This document shows positions 5,928 through 7,133 of a stretch of 7,133 nucleotides of DNA, one piece after another. The notes beneath the pieces are model-generated. The model was given only the letters and a program-made list of their open reading frames with translations. It made no database searches and was not told the origin of the DNA. Within the stretch, counting starts at the first letter, position 1, and every line of letters starts with the position of its first letter. The position numbers were made by a program, and so were the translations under genes. The DNA is from Minisyncoccota bacterium. Lineage in GTDB: Bacteria > Patescibacteriota > Minisyncoccia > UBA6257 > HR35. The stretch is taken from positions 1 to 7,133 of the forward strand of contig JAPYWP010000029.1 in the NCBI GenBank assembly GCA_028276315.1. Direction: 5' to 3'.

Positions 5928-5978
5928 AATATAAATTAATAAATTAATTTCCCACCTCCCACTTCCCACCTCCCACTT
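5928..5978 (-). repeat. G-heptad/AT-hairpin element, copy C, with G-quadruplex pattern
   Basis: Immediately after the rpmF stop (minus strand) comes AA, then four heptads from 5976 to 5949: GTGGGAG, GTGGGAA, GTGGGAG and GTGGGAA. These hold four GGG runs, each separated by four bases, which fits the G3N1-7 quadruplex rule on the rpmF sense strand. A perfect 7-bp AT hairpin follows, AAATTAA (5950-5944), loop TTTA, TTAATTT (5939-5933), then ATATT. It is the most regular of the three copies. Confidence 0.8.
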
Positions 5979-6137
5979 CTACTCTTTATAAAAATATCCA
6001 CAAAAATTGCAAGCTCGATGAGGCAAAATTTTATTATTGCATTTTTTACAGGATACAAGATTTATTTCTTTTAATTTTTGATGCAATCTTCTTCTTTTGA
6101 CTTTTGATCTTGAATTTCTTTTTGCTGGTACTACCAT
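5979..6137 (-). CDS. rpmF: 50S ribosomal protein L32 (zinc-binding form)
   Basis: The minus strand encodes a 52-residue protein that begins MVVPAKRNSRSKVKRRR and ends in TAG at 5981-5979. It has the L32 hallmarks: the N-terminal VPxKR segment, a basic helix, NLVSC, and the LPHRAC motif. Four cysteines (C30-x2-C33 and C43-x2-C46) form the zinc-ribbon site of C+ L32 proteins. The usual length is about 55-60 residues, so this is complete but short. In many bacteria rpmF lies with plsX/fabH genes; here it stands alone. It is divergent from the adenosyltransferase gene (58-base gap) and convergent with rplT. The G-rich heptad element begins two bases after its stop. The ATG at 6137-6135 has no Shine-Dalgarno and sits 7 bases from an extended -10. 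Confidence 0.95.
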   Translation of the reverse strand: MVVPAKRNSRSKVKRRRLHQKLKEINLVSCKKCNNKILPHRACNFCGYFYKE

Positions 6138-6153
6138 AGAATAAATTATAACA
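6138..6153 (-). promoter_or_regulatory. Extended -10 promoter of rpmF, leaderless spacing
   Basis: On the minus strand TGTTATAAT (6153-6145) is an exact extended -10 (TGnTATAAT). The hexamer ends 7 bases before the ATG at 6137, so transcription should start at or within a base or so of the initiation codon. An extended -10 can explain the lack of a good -35 box. Confidence 0.65.
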
Positions 6154-6159
6154 TATATT

Positions 6160-6195
6160 TTGACAAATAAATTTTTAGATTTAAAATAATATTAA
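6160..6195 (+). promoter_or_regulatory. Promoter of the adenosyltransferase-rel operon
   Basis: A consensus -35 TTGACA (6160-6165) is followed, after 16 bases, by TAAAAT (6182-6187). The hexamer ends 8 bases before the ATG at 6196, so start would fall at about 6194-6196, again leaderless or nearly so. It shares the 58-base divergent gap with the rpmF promoter. There is no room for a cobalamin riboswitch. Confidence 0.65.
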
Positions 6196-6750
6196 ATGAG
6201 TTTGATCTACACAAAAAAAGGAGACAAAGGCAAAAGTTTAATTAATGGAAAATATATTTTAAAATCAAGCTTAATATTTAAAATTTTAGGGCAGACTGAT
6301 GAATTCATATCTTATATTGGATTTTTGAAACATCTAGTTAAAAATAAAAATCTTAAAAATGTTTTAGAAGAGATTCAAGAAGAAATGTTCATTTTACAAG
6401 CAAAGCTTGCTTCAATATTTTTAATTAAAAAAAATCCAAAAAATTTGCCTGATTTAAAAGATGCATTAAAAAATTGGGAAGAATTTATAGATAATTTGAA
6501 TTTGAAAGTCCCTCAAAAATTCATAATTCCTGCAACAAATAAAGAATCTGCAATTTGTCATCTTTTAAGAGCAAAAATAAGAATAATAGAGGAGAATTTA
6601 GTTGATTTAATTAAAAATAGAAAAGAAAAAGAAGAATTTTTAAGTTATATAAATAGGCTTTCAAGTCTCTTTTACGCATTATCACTAAAATTAAGCAATA
6701 ATAAAGAAAAATTTCCAAGTTATAAGATAAAAAAAGTAAAATGGAATTAA
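6196..6750 (+). CDS. PduO-type cob(I)alamin adenosyltransferase, divergent
   Basis: The 184-residue protein fits the Cob_adeno_trans (PduO/MMAB) family, which transfers adenosyl from ATP to cob(I)alamin to make coenzyme B12 in the cytoplasm. Seen in order: the N-terminal ATP loop IYTKKGDKGKS (4-14), GQTDEF (32-37, normally G-T-x-DEL) with D35, FIIPAT (109-114, normally ILPGG), the signature helix with R125...R129..E132 (R-x3-R-x2-E), and YINRLSSLFYALS (151-163). The five-helix length is normal. The usual T-T after GDKG and the Asp after NRLS are replaced, so it is a divergent member; activity is likely but not certain. It is the only B12-related gene here, consistent with salvage for an AdoCbl-dependent enzyme such as a class II ribonucleotide reductase. 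Its end overlaps the rel start by 10 bases in another frame. Confidence 0.82.
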   Translation: MSLIYTKKGDKGKSLINGKYILKSSLIFKILGQTDEFISYIGFLKHLVKNKNLKNVLEEIQEEMFILQAKLASIFLIKKNPKNLPDLKDALKNWEEFIDNLNLKVPQKFIIPATNKESAICHLLRAKIRIIEENLVDLIKNRKEKEEFLSYINRLSSLFYALSLKLSNNKEKFPSYKIKKVKWN

Positions 6751-7133
6751 AAGAAGAATATTTTAATACAGAATTTTTAGAAAGAGAATTCTTTAAAAAG
6801 TTAATTAAAAGAATGGATCCAAATAGCAAAGATTTTAAGGTTGTTGAAAAATCTTATGAATTTGCTTATGAAAAACATTTAGGGCAAAAAAGGTTAAGCG
6901 GAGAAAATTATATAAATCATCCTCTAAGAACAGCTTTGAATATTTTAGATCTTAATTTAGACCATGAAACAATTTCTGGTGCTATTTTACATGATATTCT
7001 AGAGGATACAAATGTAAGCTACAAAGAGCTTAAAGATATTTTTGGAGAAAATATAGCATTTTTAGTCGATGGGGTTACAAAAATAACCTCAATTAAATAT
7101 CAGAATAAAAGCGTAGCTGAACTTCAAAAACTT
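6741..7133 (+). CDS. RelA/SpoT-type (p)ppGpp synthetase/hydrolase, N-terminal part
   Basis: The 131 residues present, cut off at the window edge, are the N-terminal HD hydrolase domain of a Rel/SpoT protein that makes and degrades the alarmone (p)ppGpp. Seen: QKRLSGENYINHP (R51, H60), LHDILEDT (H84-D85, E88-D89) and FLVDGVTKI (D110). The metal and catalytic residues of the hydrolase are intact so far, with the same spacing as in characterised Rel enzymes, so hydrolase activity is expected. The synthetase, TGS and ACT regions would lie beyond 7133. The ATG at 6741 lies inside the last codons of the adenosyltransferase gene (10-base overlap) with no Shine-Dalgarno, which points to translational coupling in one operon. 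Confidence 0.93.
   Translation, partial: MELKEEYFNTEFLEREFFKKLIKRMDPNSKDFKVVEKSYEFAYEKHLGQKRLSGENYINHPLRTALNILDLNLDHETISGAILHDILEDTNVSYKELKDIFGENIAFLVDGVTKITSIKYQNKSVAELQKL

Noticed and set aside
5848..5978. CRISPR-like array or transposon end
   Set aside because: The units are 7-base degenerate heptads without spacers, and no terminal inverted repeats, target duplications or cas/transposase genes are present.
6611..6829. A 72-residue minus-strand open frame rich in Phe/Leu
   Set aside because: It is antisense to the adenosyltransferase end and the rel start, both well supported; hydrophobicity comes from Lys-rich AAA codons opposite.

Overview
The window looks like a piece of a very AT-rich, compact bacterial chromosome, most likely from the Candidate Phyla Radiation / Patescibacteria (Parcubacteria-like). 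This is inferred from the low GC, short intergenic gaps, a surface protein built of 'PNGGE' (Kre9/KNH-like) repeats with a DUF5666-like domain, a pseudopilin, a DsbA-like thioredoxin and a lone cobalamin adenosyltransferase. All eight visible stop codons are TAA (7) or TAG (1). No TGA interrupts a gene, so nothing suggests the UGA=Gly code of Gracilibacteria/SR1.

Layout. Positions 1-147 hold the C-terminus of an unassigned gene that overlaps tail-to-tail with cca (minus strand, 137-1630). Seven bases upstream of the cca start, on the same strand, is tRNA-Gly(CCC), which has no encoded CCA: the gene for the CCA-adding enzyme directly follows a tRNA that needs it. A 35-bp gap with divergent promoters leads to a type IV pilin-like protein (1744-2226, plus) and then a large secreted multidomain surface protein (2368-4698). 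Next come a membrane-anchored DsbA-like thioredoxin (4821-5435) and ribosomal protein L20 (rplT, 5439-5786) in an apparent operon. Convergent to them is a small gene for ribosomal protein L32 (rpmF, minus, 5979-6137). Divergent from rpmF is a PduO-type cobalamin adenosyltransferase (6196-6750), which overlaps the start of a relA/spoT-type gene (6741 to the window edge).

Two system-level signals stand out. First, no gene has a Shine-Dalgarno sequence, and four transcription-unit-leading genes (1744, 4821, 6137 minus, 6196) have a -10 hexamer ending only 6-8 bases before ATG, so their mRNAs should be leaderless or nearly so. Second, three copies of an apparently undescribed composite element (4701-4743 plus; 5848-5908 and 5928-5978 minus) share one layout: 3-6 degenerate G-rich heptads (GTGRGAG-like), then a small AT hairpin AAATT...AATTT, then ATATT. 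Two of the three begin within a few bases after a stop codon on the sense strand. One has four evenly spaced GGG runs, a textbook G-quadruplex pattern.
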